A stretch of 64,000 nucleotides of DNA, taken from contig NZ_JMPS01000064.1 in assembly GCF_000735455.1 (NCBI RefSeq), positions 1 to 64,000 on the forward strand. Reading direction: 5' to 3'. Positions 9,569 to 22,121 of this stretch are shown here, piece after piece. The notes beneath the pieces were generated by a model. The model saw only the letters and a list, made by a program, of their open reading frames with translations, had not been told where the DNA came from and made no database searches. The translations under genes and the position numbers were made by a program. The stretch comes from Yokenella regensburgei ATCC 49455. GTDB taxonomy: Bacteria > Pseudomonadota > Gammaproteobacteria > Enterobacterales > Enterobacteriaceae. How positions within the stretch are numbered: the first letter of the stretch is position 1; each line of letters begins with the position of its first letter.

Positions 9569-9586
9569 TGTACAATTTGCTTTCCA
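9569..9586 (+). promoter_or_regulatory. Candidate TyrR box upstream of ipdC
   Basis: TGTACA-ATTTGC-TTTCCA matches 10 of 12 defined positions of the TyrR strong-box consensus TGTAAA-N6-TTTACA, about 83 bases before ipdC. TyrR with aromatic amino acids is known to activate ipdC in Enterobacter. The site itself is read from sequence only. Confidence 0.6.
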
Positions 9587-9644
9587 CTGCCATTTTACGG
9601 CGCGTTCTGGAAAGTCATCAGCCTTCTTCAATACTCACAATTAA

Positions 9645-11330
<1,686 letters not shown>

Positions 11331-12563
11331 TTAATCGCGGTGCCGCGCCATCATCATCGGTTTGCCTGCCAGCAGCAGCCAGGCTGGCAGCATCACGATG
11401 CACAGGAGCGGCACCAGCGTGCTGTCAGGTACCACGACGGCCGCCATAAACAGGCTCAGCCAGCCGTCGCGAGTGACGACCAGCACCAGCCCGAGAATGG
11501 CACAGGAAACGGTAATAGCTGCCGGAACAGCCTCCACGTGGGCATGCAGCATCAGCCCCAGCGCGACGGCGACGAACACCGCTGGAAAAATACGCCCACC
11601 CCGAAAACCACTGGCGGAAGCAATCACCAACGCCGCCAGTTTCACCAGCGCAATCAGCATAAAGTCCCCGGCACCCAGCGTCTGGCTGGTGGCCAGTTGC
11701 TGCATCTCATCAAGGCCTTTAAACAGCGAAATATGCCCGCCCGTCACCCCAAGTAGCCCAAGCAGGAAACCGCCCGCTGCGAGAGTGAGTACCGGGCTTT
11801 TCAGGCGATGCAGCAGGGCATGCAGGCGCGGCAGACACCAGACGCCAACCATCCCGACGGCAATCGCAATCGCCGCAACGACGGCGCCGCTAAAGATATC
11901 CGTCAGCCGCATCTCGCCATAATGGGCAATCGGCAGCGAAAAATGCGGGTGAAAGAACAGGCTGGTGGTGAGCGCCCCGGCGGCAGCGGCCAGCAGGGGG
12001 GCAAACAGACGATCCCAGAGCGGCACATCGCTACTGCTGCTGAGGGTCTGGGAGAAAATCAGCGCGGCGGCGACAGGGGTGCCGAACAGCGCGCCGATAG
12101 TGCCCGCGGCGGCGAGAATGGTCCAGTCGAGGGAGCCGACCCGGGGGAACAGGCGCGCCCCGAGTGCGACCGCAAGCGCGATATTCACCGCCATGATCGG
12201 GTGCTCCGGGCCAAGGCTAACGCCGCCGGCAAGGCCCAGAATCAGTGCGATAATTAGCCCCGGTAAGGCGCTGGTGGCGACCGGGGCACCAATTAACGGC
12301 TCGGTGGCCGGATCGGGGCCAGCATGGCCAGGACTGAAGCGGATAACGAGCCCCACCGCGACGCCGGTCAGGGTCAGTATCAGCATGACCCACGCGTTAG
12401 AGCCCAGGTTAACGCCGAGACTCGCCGGAAGCGTACTCCAGAGCAGATTTTGCAGAACAGCAGCTATCTTCATCACCGCCACCAGAATCAGGCTGGAGGC
12501 GATGCCAATAATCAGGGCTGGCACAGAGAGAAGCAACATCGCGCGGGCTCGCGGGTGCAGCAT
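11331..12563 (-). CDS. yfeO: ClC-type ion channel/transporter homologue YfeO
   Basis: A 410-residue polytopic membrane protein of the chloride-channel (ClC) superfamily, close in sequence to E. coli YfeO. Recognisable ClC elements are [15 protein letters not shown] (the GxGPE-like region near residue 115), [17 protein letters not shown], and [13 protein letters not shown] in the second half, corresponding to the GxFxP selectivity segment. The transported ion is not established. The start is divergent from glk and the stop abuts ipdC without a gap or an obvious terminator, so the convergent transcripts probably overlap. Confidence 0.93.
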   Translation of the reverse strand: MLHPRARAMLLLSVPALIIGIASSLILVAVMKIAAVLQNLLWSTLPASLGVNLGSNAWVMLILTLTGVAVGLVIRFSPGHAGPDPATEPLIGAPVATSALPGLIIALILGLAGGVSLGPEHPIMAVNIALAVALGARLFPRVGSLDWTILAAAGTIGALFGTPVAAALIFSQTLSSSSDVPLWDRLFAPLLAAAAGALTTSLFFHPHFSLPIAHYGEMRLTDIFSGAVVAAIAIAVGMVGVWCLPRLHALLHRLKSPVLTLAAGGFLLGLLGVTGGHISLFKGLDEMQQLATSQTLGAGDFMLIALVKLAALVIASASGFRGGRIFPAVFVAVALGLMLHAHVEAVPAAITVSCAILGLVLVVTRDGWLSLFMAAVVVPDSTLVPLLCIVMLPAWLLLAGKPMMMARHRD

Positions 12564-12633
12564 GGTGATTTCCTTGTATCAACGGGCGCACGCTACTTTG
12601 CACCCCTTCATTTTTCGCGTCAGTGCAAATGGT

Positions 12634-12647
12634 GCTGAAACGATAAA
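12634..12647 (+). promoter_or_regulatory. Candidate Cra (FruR) operator before glk
   Basis: GCTGAAACGATAAA fits every position of the degenerate Cra consensus RSTGAAWCSNTHHW and lies about 120 bases before the glk start. Cra repression of glk is known in E. coli; the site call is by motif only. Confidence 0.55.
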
Positions 12648-12768
12648 CTTAATCTGTGACGCAGATCGATAATCCTGGGCCATCAGCGCCGCGGGCGTTG
12701 TTGTTACCGCCTCATGAATTTACAGTGTGCCAAATAAGTAATTCTGACTTTAGCGGAGCCGTAACAGA

Positions 12769-13734
12769 ATGACAAAGTTTGCGTTAGTAGGGGACGTCGG
12801 CGGTACCAACGCACGACTGGCGCTGTGTAATCTTGCCAGTGGCGAAATCTCACAGGAGAAGACCTGGTCCGGGCTGGACTACCCGAGCCTTGAGGCGGTG
12901 GTTCAGGTTTACCTGAAAGAGGTTGGGGTTGCGGTTGATGCCGGGTGTATCGCCATTGCATGCCCAATTACCGGTGACTGGGTGGCAATGACCAACCATA
13001 CCTGGGCCTTCTCCATTGCGGAAATGAAGCAAAACCTCGGCTTTACGCATCTCGAAATCATCAATGATTTCACTGCGGTTTCCATGGCTATCCCGATGCT
13101 GAAAAAAGAGCATTTGATCCAGTTCGGCGGCGCTGAGCCGGTTGAGGGTAAGCCGGTGGCGGTCTACGGCGCCGGAACCGGTCTTGGCGTGGCGCATCTG
13201 GTGCATGTTGATAAACGCTGGGTGAGCCTGCCGGGTGAGGGCGGCCACGTCGACTTTGCGCCGAACAGCGAAGAAGAGGCGATCATTCTCGATGCGCTAC
13301 GCAGCGAGCTGGGCCATGTCTCTGCCGAGCGTGTACTTTCGGGTCCGGGGCTGATTAACCTGTACCGTGCGGTGGTGAAATCTGACGGGCGTTTGCCGGA
13401 AAACCTGCAGCCTAAAGACATTACCGAACGCGCGCTGGCTGATACCTGCATTGACTGTCGCCGTGCGCTGTCGCTGTTTTGCGTCATCATGGGCCGCTTT
13501 GGCGGTAACCTGGCGCTGACGCTGGGGACTTTCGGCGGTGTGTATATCGCCGGAGGTATCGTGCCGCGCTTCCTTGAGTTCTTTAAAGCTTCAGGATTCC
13601 GCGGCGGCTTTGAAGACAAAGGGCGCTTCAAAGCCTATGTGCAGGATATTCCGGTGTATCTCATCGTTCATGACAACCCAGGACTGCTGGGCTCTGGCGC
13701 GCACCTGCGTCAGACGCTGGGGCAGATCCTTTAA
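12769..13734 (+). CDS. glk: Glucokinase
   Basis: Phosphorylates intracellular glucose with ATP to glucose 6-phosphate in the cytoplasm. It has 321 residues, the same as E. coli Glk. The phosphate-1 motif is [14 protein letters not shown] at the N-terminus, and the glucose-binding and catalytic segment is [11 protein letters not shown], with Asp100 as the predicted base. Further motifs are [12 protein letters not shown] and [17 protein letters not shown], then the C-terminal [19 protein letters not shown]. It diverges from yfeO, with a Cra-like site between them, and converges on ypdB with a 16-base gap. Confidence 0.97.
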   Translation: MTKFALVGDVGGTNARLALCNLASGEISQEKTWSGLDYPSLEAVVQVYLKEVGVAVDAGCIAIACPITGDWVAMTNHTWAFSIAEMKQNLGFTHLEIINDFTAVSMAIPMLKKEHLIQFGGAEPVEGKPVAVYGAGTGLGVAHLVHVDKRWVSLPGEGGHVDFAPNSEEEAIILDALRSELGHVSAERVLSGPGLINLYRAVVKSDGRLPENLQPKDITERALADTCIDCRRALSLFCVIMGRFGGNLALTLGTFGGVYIAGGIVPRFLEFFKASGFRGGFEDKGRFKAYVQDIPVYLIVHDNPGLLGSGAHLRQTLGQIL

Positions 13735-13750
13735 TCTTTCGGCTGCGCGC

Positions 13751-14479
13751 CTACAGGTGCATTAGCTGGCGGAACTCTTTCACCTTACTGCGGCTGACCG
13801 GTACCTGAAAATCCAGATCGCGCAGCCGCAGAATATAGGTGTTGTTGAACCAGGGTTCTATTTCGCGGATCTTATTCAGATTCACGCAGTATGAGCGATG
13901 GCAGCGGAAGAAGTGTGAGGGCGGCAGGCGGCTGCAAAACTCGGTGATGTTCATCGACATCACGTAGGATTCGCGCCGGGTGTAGACGAAGGTCATCTTC
14001 TCATGCGCTTCCGCATAATAGATATCGTTGATGCTGGTGACGATAATCCGCTCATCTTTGACCAGGTTAATGGTGTCGTTCTCACGCGTTACGCTACCGC
14101 CGCTGGCACCCGCTTGCTGCTGCCAGGCGCTCTCCAGCTTTTGCAGCATGGTAATGATGCGCGATTCCTGGTATGGCTTGAGAATATAGTCAAACGCCTC
14201 CAGCTCGAACGCTTCTACCGCATGCTCTTTCCATGCGGTAATAAACACAATGAACGGCTTATGGGCAAACTGGCTGATGTTCTGCGCCAGCAATACGCCA
14301 TCCAGCGACGGGATATTGATGTCGAGAAAAATAGCGTCGACTTTGTTGTGCTGCAGGAACTTCAGCACGTCGAGGCCATCGTCAAAAGTACCGACAATGT
14401 CCATCTGACTGTGCGCTTTAATAAGCCAGGTCAGCTCCTGCTGGGCCAGGAATTCATCTTCAACAATAATAACTTTCAT
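13751..14479 (-). CDS. ypdB: LytTR-family response regulator YpdB (PyrR)
   Basis: Response regulator partner of YpdA. Residues 1-120 form a receiver domain with acidic residues Glu7-Asp8, phosphoacceptor Asp53 (AIFLDIN), Thr and Lys switch residues (FITAWKEHA, ILKPYQ). The C-terminal 137-240 region is a LytTR DNA-binding domain (EAHEKMTFVYTRR, FFRCHRSYCVNL, VPVSRSKVKEF). In E. coli YpdB activates the transporter gene yhjX in response to pyruvate via YpdA. It begins 12 bases after ypdA, so they form one operon. The E. coli third gene ypdC (AraC family) is absent; glk follows directly. Confidence 0.95.
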   Translation of the reverse strand: MKVIIVEDEFLAQQELTWLIKAHSQMDIVGTFDDGLDVLKFLQHNKVDAIFLDINIPSLDGVLLAQNISQFAHKPFIVFITAWKEHAVEAFELEAFDYILKPYQESRIITMLQKLESAWQQQAGASGGSVTRENDTINLVKDERIIVTSINDIYYAEAHEKMTFVYTRRESYVMSMNITEFCSRLPPSHFFRCHRSYCVNLNKIREIEPWFNNTYILRLRDLDFQVPVSRSKVKEFRQLMHL

Positions 14480-14491
14480 CTGAACTCCAGA

Positions 14492-16189
14492 TCAGGGTAA
14501 CAGCGATGCCGGTGCGGTAACCGGGGTACGCTGGTCAGGCACATAAAAGGCGATTTCGGTGCCGGGCTCAAGGCGGCGGATGTGCAGCCCTTCTCCATAC
14601 AGCAGTTTCACCCGGTGGTGAACGTTGAGCAGGCCAATTTTGTTACCGGGCATTTCGTTAGCGTTTACCCGCTCAATCACTTTCGGGTCAATGCCATGAC
14701 CGGTGTCACGCACGCTGATGCGCACCCGATGACCACACTCAGCGACGCTTATCGTCACGACCCCTTTGCCCTTGCACGGCTGTATGCCGTGTACGATGGC
14801 GTTTTCTACCAGCGGCTGGATTAGCAGGCTTGGGATCACGCAGCTTATCTCATCATCAATGTCGTAAATCACCGTCAGTTTATCGCCAAATCGCGCCTGT
14901 TCGATGGCGATATAATCCTTAATCTGGTACAGCTCTTTCTTGATATCAATCTGCTCATCGTCATTAAGCTCGATGTTATAGCGCAGATAGCGCGACAGAT
15001 TGAAAATCAGCTGCCGGGCGGTGTCCGGATTCAGGCGAATCGAAGAAGAGATAGCGTTCAGGGCGTTAAACAGGAAATGAGGATTTATCTTGCTCTGTAG
15101 TGCGCGAAGCTCTGCCTTATTTGCCATTTCACGCAGCTGCTCGGCGCGGGATACTTCAAGCTGGGTAGAGATAATTTGCGACAGCCCGACCGCCATCTCC
15201 TGCAGGGAAGAGGTTATCTGATGGGCGTGACAGTAGTAGATTTTAAGCGTCCCGGTCACGACGCCTTTCTCCCACAGCGGGATCACCAGCATCGAGTGGA
15301 TCTCCGGCGTGCGGTGGGCTTCATCATTGTTTTTAATGATGATTTTTCCGTAGTTTATCGACTGTCGGGTGGTCGGGCTGACAAAGTCGTCGCGGTTACG
15401 GTAGTTGTCTTCCCCGACGCCGACGTAGGCCAGTACGTGTTCGGTATTGGTGATGGCGACGGCGTCGGCGTGTATATCCCGGCGGATAATATCGCAAACC
15501 TTGCGCAGTGATTCGCTGTCGACATGGCGAAACAGCGGCAGGGTTTTGTTAGCAATATCCAGCGCCAGCTTGGCCTGACGGGCAGCACTCGCCTCTTTCT
15601 CGCCCTCGACGCTTCGCACCAGCAGCACGATAAAACCGATACAGACGCTGCCGAAGATCATCGGAATACCGATTTTAGAGACAATATCGAGGCCCAGCGC
15701 ATAGGTGGGCGCCCAGAGCACCACCAGAATCATGGTCAGCGTTTCGCACAACATCCCGGCGAGAATGCCCACCCGCCAGTGCTGTGCTTTCGGAATGCGA
15801 AGGTGGATCCAGCCGGAAAGAATACCGGCGATAATGCTGGTGATAAGACAGGGCACGGCGGTTACGCCACCGATATCTATCAGATAGCGGTGCACCCCGG
15901 CAATCAGGCCGGTAATTATCCCCACCCACGGGCCGAAGAGGATCCCACCTGACATAACGGCAATCACGCGCACGTTAACCAGTGAGCCTTCTACCGGCAC
16001 GCCGGACCAGGTGCTGAACAGCGCGAACATGGAGAAAATGGCGGTCACCGCCAGCAGCTCTTTGGGGGTGTGCGCCGATTTGTGCAGCAGTTCGCGGAAC
16101 AGGCGGATGCGGATCAGGAAAAACAGACAGATCAGCATCAGTGCCGCACGATCGAAAACTGCCAGCAGCATGGTAAAAATTTCGTGCAT
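14492..16189 (-). CDS. ypdA: LytS-type sensor histidine kinase YpdA (PyrS)
   Basis: A 565-residue sensor kinase of the BtsS/YpdA family, known in E. coli to sense extracellular pyruvate. Residues about 1-200 carry a 5TM-LYT membrane domain ([21 protein letters not shown]). Residues about 220-350 look like a GAF domain. The histidine kinase core (HisKA_7TM-like PF06580) has the phosphoacceptor in [12 protein letters not shown], and the ATPase part has VENAIVHGI and DTGHGI. It is transcribed with ypdB and divergent from alaC across a 390-base intergenic stretch. Confidence 0.95.
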   Translation of the reverse strand: MHEIFTMLLAVFDRAALMLICLFFLIRIRLFRELLHKSAHTPKELLAVTAIFSMFALFSTWSGVPVEGSLVNVRVIAVMSGGILFGPWVGIITGLIAGVHRYLIDIGGVTAVPCLITSIIAGILSGWIHLRIPKAQHWRVGILAGMLCETLTMILVVLWAPTYALGLDIVSKIGIPMIFGSVCIGFIVLLVRSVEGEKEASAARQAKLALDIANKTLPLFRHVDSESLRKVCDIIRRDIHADAVAITNTEHVLAYVGVGEDNYRNRDDFVSPTTRQSINYGKIIIKNNDEAHRTPEIHSMLVIPLWEKGVVTGTLKIYYCHAHQITSSLQEMAVGLSQIISTQLEVSRAEQLREMANKAELRALQSKINPHFLFNALNAISSSIRLNPDTARQLIFNLSRYLRYNIELNDDEQIDIKKELYQIKDYIAIEQARFGDKLTVIYDIDDEISCVIPSLLIQPLVENAIVHGIQPCKGKGVVTISVAECGHRVRISVRDTGHGIDPKVIERVNANEMPGNKIGLLNVHHRVKLLYGEGLHIRRLEPGTEIAFYVPDQRTPVTAPASLLP

Positions 16190-16579
16190 GAGAAAGCCGT
16201 AGAAGTCGTATGAAAGTATTATGATAAGGAACCCGCCGCCGGATGACCAGCAATCACCTCTTTGGTATAAACCGGAAAAACCACGCTTTTAAAAGGGGAT
16301 TATGCAAAGCCTTACTGTTATAACGCCAATCCCATCTCTCAGATGAATCCTGCTGGTAATGCAATTGATGCTTATGTGTTAAATAGAGTTTTTAATTAGG
16401 GTAATACGGGGAATCGTTTTTCCGCATTCACTTCCTGCTGTTCCTCTTTTCATGCCGTATAACTTTTTTTTGTTTTCCCTCTCGACAGCGTGAGGTGTTT
16501 TGCGCTAATTCTGGAGTATGCCGCATGCGCGGCAGCGTCGCTCGGACGGTCCGGGCGCTAACGTTACTCTGAGGAATCT
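16190..16579. other. Intergenic region ypdA-alaC
   Basis: No protein-coding gene is supported here. Near alaC the sequence holds two hairpin-prone GC-rich segments, GCCGC-ATGC-GCGGC (about 16521-16534) and CGCTCGG-ACGGT-CCGGGCG (about 16540-16558), neither followed by a T run. They would form a structured alaC leader. The A/T-rich central part presumably contains the two divergent promoters, which I cannot place with confidence. Confidence 0.5.
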
Positions 16580-17818
16580 ATGGCTGACTTCAGTCCTGAA
16601 CGCCGTTTTACGCGTATCGATCGTCTTCCCCCTTATGTTTTCAATATTACGGCTGAGCTGAAAATGGCTGCGCGTCGGCGCGGCGAAGATATTATCGATT
16701 TCAGCATGGGCAACCCGGACGGCGCCACGCCGCCGCACATCGTGGAGAAGCTCTGCACTGTCGCCCAGCGCCCGGATACTCACGGCTATTCCACCTCACG
16801 CGGTATTCCGCGTCTGCGTCGGGCAATTTCGCGCTGGTATCAGGATCGCTACGACGTCGAGATAGACCCGGAGACGGAAGCCATCGTCACCATCGGTTCG
16901 AAAGAGGGGCTGGCGCACTTAATGCTCGCGACCCTCGATCACGGTGATACGGTGCTGGTGCCAAACCCGAGTTATCCGATCCACATCTACGGTGCGGTGA
17001 TAGCCGGGGCGCAGGTGCGCTCGGTGCCGCTGGTGGAGGGGGTCGATTTCTTTAATGAACTGGAACGCGCCATTCGCGAGAGCTATCCGAAGCCAAAAAT
17101 GATGATCCTCGGCTTCCCGTCAAACCCGACGGCGCAGTGCGTCGAACTCGAGTTCTTTGAAAAAGTGGTCGCGCTGGCGAAACGCTACGACGTGCTGGTG
17201 GTGCATGACCTGGCGTATGCCGATATCGTCTACGACGGCTGGAAAGCCCCTTCCATTATGCAGGTGCCCGGCGCCCGTGACGTTGCGGTCGAATTCTTTA
17301 CCCTGTCTAAAAGCTACAACATGGCCGGCTGGCGCATCGGCTTTATGGTGGGTAACCCGGTGCTGGTTAACGCCCTGGCGCGTATTAAAAGCTACCACGA
17401 CTACGGCACGTTCACGCCACTGCAGGTGGCGGCTATTGCCGCACTGGAAGGTGACCAGCAGTGCGTTCGCGATATTGCCGAGCAGTACAAACGCCGCCGC
17501 GACGTGCTGGTAAAAGGGCTGCATGAAGCCGGATGGATGGTAGAAATGCCGAAAGCGTCGATGTACGTGTGGGCAAAAATTCCGGAGCCCTACGCGGCAA
17601 TGGGGTCGCTTGAGTTTGCGAAAAAGCTGCTACAGGATGCCAAAGTCTGCGTTTCACCGGGGATTGGTTTCGGTGATTATGGCGACACCCATGTGCGTTT
17701 TGCGCTGATTGAGAACCGCGATCGTATTCGCCAGGCCGTCAGGGGGATTAAAGCAATGTTCCGTGCCGATGGCCTGCTACCCGCCCCGGCGAAAACGCCA
17801 GCCGAAAGCGGTGAGTAA
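16580..17818 (+). CDS. alaC: Glutamate-pyruvate aminotransferase AlaC
   Basis: A PLP-dependent class I aminotransferase that forms alanine from pyruvate and glutamate; 412 residues, the E. coli length. Family landmarks include the substrate-binding SMGNPDG near residue 41, NPSYPIH and SNPTAQCVE, the aspartate contacting the PLP pyridine ([10 protein letters not shown]), and the Schiff-base lysine in [15 protein letters not shown]. The C-terminal arginine contact is in [12 protein letters not shown]. The start has GAGG 8 bases upstream (TGAGGAATCTATG). It is terminated by a strong hairpin at 17825-17855 and is convergent with ypdK. Confidence 0.96.
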   Translation: MADFSPERRFTRIDRLPPYVFNITAELKMAARRRGEDIIDFSMGNPDGATPPHIVEKLCTVAQRPDTHGYSTSRGIPRLRRAISRWYQDRYDVEIDPETEAIVTIGSKEGLAHLMLATLDHGDTVLVPNPSYPIHIYGAVIAGAQVRSVPLVEGVDFFNELERAIRESYPKPKMMILGFPSNPTAQCVELEFFEKVVALAKRYDVLVVHDLAYADIVYDGWKAPSIMQVPGARDVAVEFFTLSKSYNMAGWRIGFMVGNPVLVNALARIKSYHDYGTFTPLQVAAIAALEGDQQCVRDIAEQYKRRRDVLVKGLHEAGWMVEMPKASMYVWAKIPEPYAAMGSLEFAKKLLQDAKVCVSPGIGFGDYGDTHVRFALIENRDRIRQAVRGIKAMFRADGLLPAPAKTPAESGE

Positions 17819-17824
17819 AAACAC

Positions 17825-17855
17825 AAACAGGAGCCAAATGGCTCCTGTTTTTTTT
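17825..17855 (+). terminator. Rho-independent terminator of alaC
   Basis: An 11-bp stem AAACAGGAGCC/GGCTCCTGTTT with loop AAAT runs into eight T. It ends 18 bases before the ypdK stop codon on the other strand and may also serve ypdK. Confidence 0.92.
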
Positions 17856-17872
17856 CTGGCTTGTTACCCGCT

Positions 17873-17944
17873 CTAGATCATCAGGGCAAAAGTACCGGCC
17901 CACACGATGACCATAAAAGAGATGCCCATAAAGAAGTATTTCAC
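17873..17944 (-). CDS. ypdK: Small membrane protein YpdK (23 aa)
   Basis: A 24-codon reading frame beginning with GTG and ending TAG. It encodes a single hydrophobic helix: MKYFFMGISF, then MVIVWAGTFALMI. As I remember it, this is identical to the E. coli small inner-membrane protein YpdK, which also lies beside alaC. A GGAG Shine-Dalgarno lies about 9 bases upstream of the GTG. Perfect conservation of the peptide with synonymous DNA around it supports a real gene. The function is unknown. Confidence 0.88.
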   Translation of the reverse strand: MKYFFMGISFMVIVWAGTFALMI

Positions 17945-18274
17945 GACTCATCACTCCGCGTAGGGATGGCTACGCCTAAGGTACTGATTGTAGAGAGCTG
18001 ACCCCCGCCTGAAACCGAATAAAAAATCAGCCGGATTTCGCGTTGGCATCACCTCAGAATTCTGTGCGTTATCGCTCCAGACGGGCGTAATGTACGCCTA
18101 AAAATGTGGGGCTGCAAGCGGGATTTTCTTATTTACTTTTAGTAACTTACGAGTGTCGGGATTAGGCGACAGTTTAATTTCATCTGGTAATATATTTCAA
18201 TCGAGCGACGTTTCGCAGCGCGAAAAAACCGGGTCTTTACCTTATTGATTTTGTGGGTAATTCAGAGGCCTGGA
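17945..18274. other. Intergenic region ypdK-cynX
   Basis: This stretch of about 330 bases contains no supported gene. It includes a short inverted repeat GGGCGTAATGTACGCC (about 18085-18100) and an A/T-rich part. The hairpin GAGGCCT/AGGCCTC at its right edge overlaps the cynX stop codon but lacks a T run, so it is at best a weak terminator. This is the left junction of the cyn patch relative to E. coli order; no tRNA-end direct repeat is visible. Confidence 0.5.
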
Positions 18275-19461
18275 TCAGGCCTCTTCTGTCCATTGCTTCG
18301 GAAAACGTGCGGGTGCAAAACGCAGGGTTAATAGCATCAGTCCAATGACGCATAACGCGTGAAACGTCCAGTCCACAACATAGTTTCCGCTAACGCCGCG
18401 CAAAACACCGGAGAGCCAGGGTGAGAGCCCGGCGAGAATAAAACCTATCCCCTGCATAAACGCGACCAGCCTGCCAGCAATAGCGGGTTGTGGAGAGTGG
18501 TCGAGCGCCAGCACCAGACACAGCGGAAAAGCGCCGCCCAGGCCAAATCCACACACCATTGCCCACAGCACCGGAGCCTGTAACGGGAGCCAGATAAAAC
18601 CGCAAAAACCTGCCAGCTGTAATGCCAGCGCCAGCATCAGTAGTTTGCGTCTGTCCTGATGGCGGGCCATGGCTGGCATCAGCAAGGCACCGGCGGTTTG
18701 TCCAAGCGTCATCAGGGCGAGCAGAGAACCGCTGTACTGCGCGCTGGATCCACTCTCCATATAGTAGGCGGGCAGCCAGGCAATGAGGCTGGCATATCCG
18801 CCGTTAATCAGGCCGAAGTAAAGGCCAAGCGTCCAGGCGCGGGGGGTCAGTGGGATACGAAGCGAGGTGGTGGTGGTGTTGTGTCCCGAGGGGGGCAGAC
18901 GGCGGCTCTGTAACCACCAGCCGAAGAGGGCGATAATCGCAGGCAGTGCCCACCAGGCAAGTGAACGGTGCCAGACCTCGCTGTGCCGGGCAAGCCAGGG
19001 CGTCAATGCGGCACCGAGGCCGCCGCCGCCCATCAGCGCTGCCGACCACAGTCCCATCACCACCGGTGTACGGTGGTGAAACAGCCGCTTAATGACCGAA
19101 GGCATGACGGCCTGAATAATGCCGATCCCGATCCCGCCGAGCAGTGCGCTGCCAAGCAGCAGCGCGCTTTGGGGGAAGAGCTCACGCATCAATGCACCAG
19201 CGGCAATCAGCAACAGGCTAAAGGCCACGCTGCGCCGCTCGCTGACGTGCCGATGGATCCAGCTTCCGGCGAGCGCCAGCCCGCCCATGGCGACCACCGG
19301 CAGGGCGGTCAGCAGGGCAGCCACGGTAAAGCTCATCCCACTCGCCTGACGAAGCTGCGGTAGCAGGGGCCCGACGGAGGTCAGCAGCGGTCGCATGTTG
19401 AGGCCAATCAGCACCAGGACCAGCAGCATCAGGCCCGTTTTTTGACGGTAGCTCATCGCCA

Positions 19462-19462
<1 letters not shown>
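18275..19462 (-). CDS. cynX: CynX-type MFS transporter
   Basis: A 395-residue major facilitator superfamily protein of the CynX/NimT group with about 12 hydrophobic segments. It is the third gene of the cyanate operon. Its start (ATG at 19462-19460) overlaps the cynS stop by one base; an alternative ATG at 19456 would remove two residues. The arrangement cynT-cynS-cynX matches the E. coli operon, where CynX is a putative cyanate transporter of unproven function. Confidence 0.9.
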
Positions 19463-20623
<1,161 letters not shown>

Positions 20624-20674
20624 CGCTAATCCTCTGGTTGGCTTTGCAATGAGGAGCAGACTACTCGTCCGTTG

Positions 20675-20725
20675 CTATAAGGTAAAAGACTCATTTATGA
20701 TGAGTTCTATTGCATTTACTTATAG
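20675..20725. promoter_or_regulatory. Nested inverted repeats, candidate CynR operator
   Basis: An outer inverted repeat CTATAAGGTAAA (20675-20686) and TTTACTTATAG (20715-20725) encloses an inner palindrome ACTCAT-TTATG-ATGAGT (20689-20705). The inner one is a LysR-type T-N11-A element. The region ends 8 bases before the cynR start and about 50 bases before cynT, the expected place for CynR to control both. The spacing is read from sequence; binding is inference. Confidence 0.65.
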
Positions 20726-20733
20726 GTTCGCCA

Positions 20734-21603
20734 ATGCTGTTTCGACATATCAACTACTTTCTTGCCGTGGCAGAACATGGCAGCTTTACGCGTGCGGCGA
20801 GCGCACTACACGTCTCCCAACCCGCGCTTTCGCAGCAGATCCGCCAGCTGGAGGAGAGCCTGGGGGTGCCGCTGTTTGACCGCAGTGGAAGGACAATTCG
20901 CCTGACGGATGCCGGTGAAGTCTGGCGTCAGTACGCTACTCGGGCGTTGCAGGAGCTGGGAGCCGGGAAACGTGCTATTCACGATGTTGCCGATCTAACG
21001 CGCGGCTCGCTGCGTGTCGCAGTAACGCCAACCTTTACCAGCTACTTTATCGGGCCATTAATGGCAGACTTTTATGCGTCTTATCCCGGCATTACGCTTC
21101 AGCTGCAGGAGATGTCGCAGGAGAGAATGGAGGAGCTGCTTTGCCGTGATGAGCTGGACGTCGGCATTGCCTTTGAGAGCCAGCATGCGCCAGAGCTGGA
21201 AGCCATTCCGTTGCTAACGGAAAGCCTGGCGCTGGTGGTCGCACAGCATCATCCGCTGGCCGGCCAAGAACAGGTGGAGCGGAGCCGGCTGAATGAAGAA
21301 AAACTGGTTCTCCTCAGCGCCGAATTTGCGACCAGGGAACAGATTGATCACTATTGCGAGCAGGCCGGGCTGCATCCTCAGGTGGTAATGGAGGCAAACT
21401 CTATCAGCGCTGTGCTGGAGCTGATTCGGCGTACATCACTTTCCACGCTGCTGCCTGCCGCGATTGCCACACAACAACAGGAGCTCAGCGCCATTCGCCT
21501 CTCTCCGCCGCTGCTGGAGAGAACGGCCGTATTGTTGCGTCGCAAGAATAGCTGGCAGACCACGGCCGGGAAAGAATTTGTCAGGATGGCTTTGGGAGGC
21601 TGA
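20734..21603 (+). CDS. cynR: LysR-type activator of the cyanate operon
   Basis: A 289-residue LysR-family regulator very similar to E. coli CynR. The winged helix-turn-helix occupies residues 1-60 ([22 protein letters not shown]), and the effector-binding domain runs from about residue 90 ([19 protein letters not shown]). I start it at [10 protein letters not shown] rather than the upstream ATG at 20710 because the family begins there. It is divergent from cynTSX. The C-terminus is about 10 residues shorter than in E. coli, ending at ALGG. It converges on the cupin gene with a 5-base gap. Confidence 0.95.
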   Translation: MLFRHINYFLAVAEHGSFTRAASALHVSQPALSQQIRQLEESLGVPLFDRSGRTIRLTDAGEVWRQYATRALQELGAGKRAIHDVADLTRGSLRVAVTPTFTSYFIGPLMADFYASYPGITLQLQEMSQERMEELLCRDELDVGIAFESQHAPELEAIPLLTESLALVVAQHHPLAGQEQVERSRLNEEKLVLLSAEFATREQIDHYCEQAGLHPQVVMEANSISAVLELIRRTSLSTLLPAAIATQQQELSAIRLSPPLLERTAVLLRRKNSWQTTAGKEFVRMALGG

Positions 21604-21608
21604 CAGAA

Positions 21609-22079
21609 TCAGGACCAGCGGTCGCCAGGCTGCGCGTCTTTATACCATGCCATCAGCTCATGGGTGCCCGCCTGACCTTCGGCCGGTGCCCACGGGGCGG
21701 AGTCCTGCTCCGGCACCGGCTGATACCCGCCGTGCTTCACTTCAAAAATTACCCCGCCGTTATCCAGCGACAGCACCGCGTGCCAGGTGCCCGCGTCCAT
21801 CTCCAGCGCCGCGCAGTCTTCACCTAACACGGTGCGCTGCGTGACGACGCCTTGCTCATCGAAGTTCAGCACCACGAAGCGGCCGCTCAACGGCAGCAGC
21901 AGCTCGAAGGTGTGCGGATGACGATGTGGACGAATATAGGTGCCGGGCTCCATGGCAATTGCCAGACGCTGCACCGGGTCGCTCAGCTCCGGGTGAAGGT
22001 TACGATGGGCGCGCAGGCGCGGGGCGTTCGCCGCCGCTTCGCTCTGCTGCTTGAGGTCACTGAATGTGATTTGTTTCAT
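21609..22079 (-). CDS. WbuC-family cupin-fold metalloprotein
   Basis: A 156-residue protein of the WbuC cupin family. The metal-binding cupin signature is visible as PHRHPHTFELLLPLSGRF, and a second half has GTWHAVLSLDNGGVIFEVKHG with a conserved His. In E. coli some strains carry wbuC at the end of an O-antigen cluster; here no polysaccharide gene is nearby. The enzymatic role is not known to me. It follows cynR convergently and is likely transcribed alone, or with the upstream yaiL 42 bases away on the same strand. Confidence 0.82.
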   Translation of the reverse strand: MKQITFSDLKQQSEAAANAPRLRAHRNLHPELSDPVQRLAIAMEPGTYIRPHRHPHTFELLLPLSGRFVVLNFDEQGVVTQRTVLGEDCAALEMDAGTWHAVLSLDNGGVIFEVKHGGYQPVPEQDSAPWAPAEGQAGTHELMAWYKDAQPGDRWS

Positions 22080-22121
22080 AGGGGTTAACCGCCTGACCTT
22101 TCATAGGAAATATTGAACGTT

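Noticed and set aside
16518-16640. Possible leader peptide before alaC beginning ATGCCGCATGCG
   Set aside because: The GGAG is only one base from the ATG, the frame runs far into alaC, and no amino-acid-rich control run is present.
18266-18284. Hairpin GAGGCCT/AGGCCTC as cynX terminator
   Set aside because: It overlaps the stop codon and has no T run, so I do not call it a terminator.
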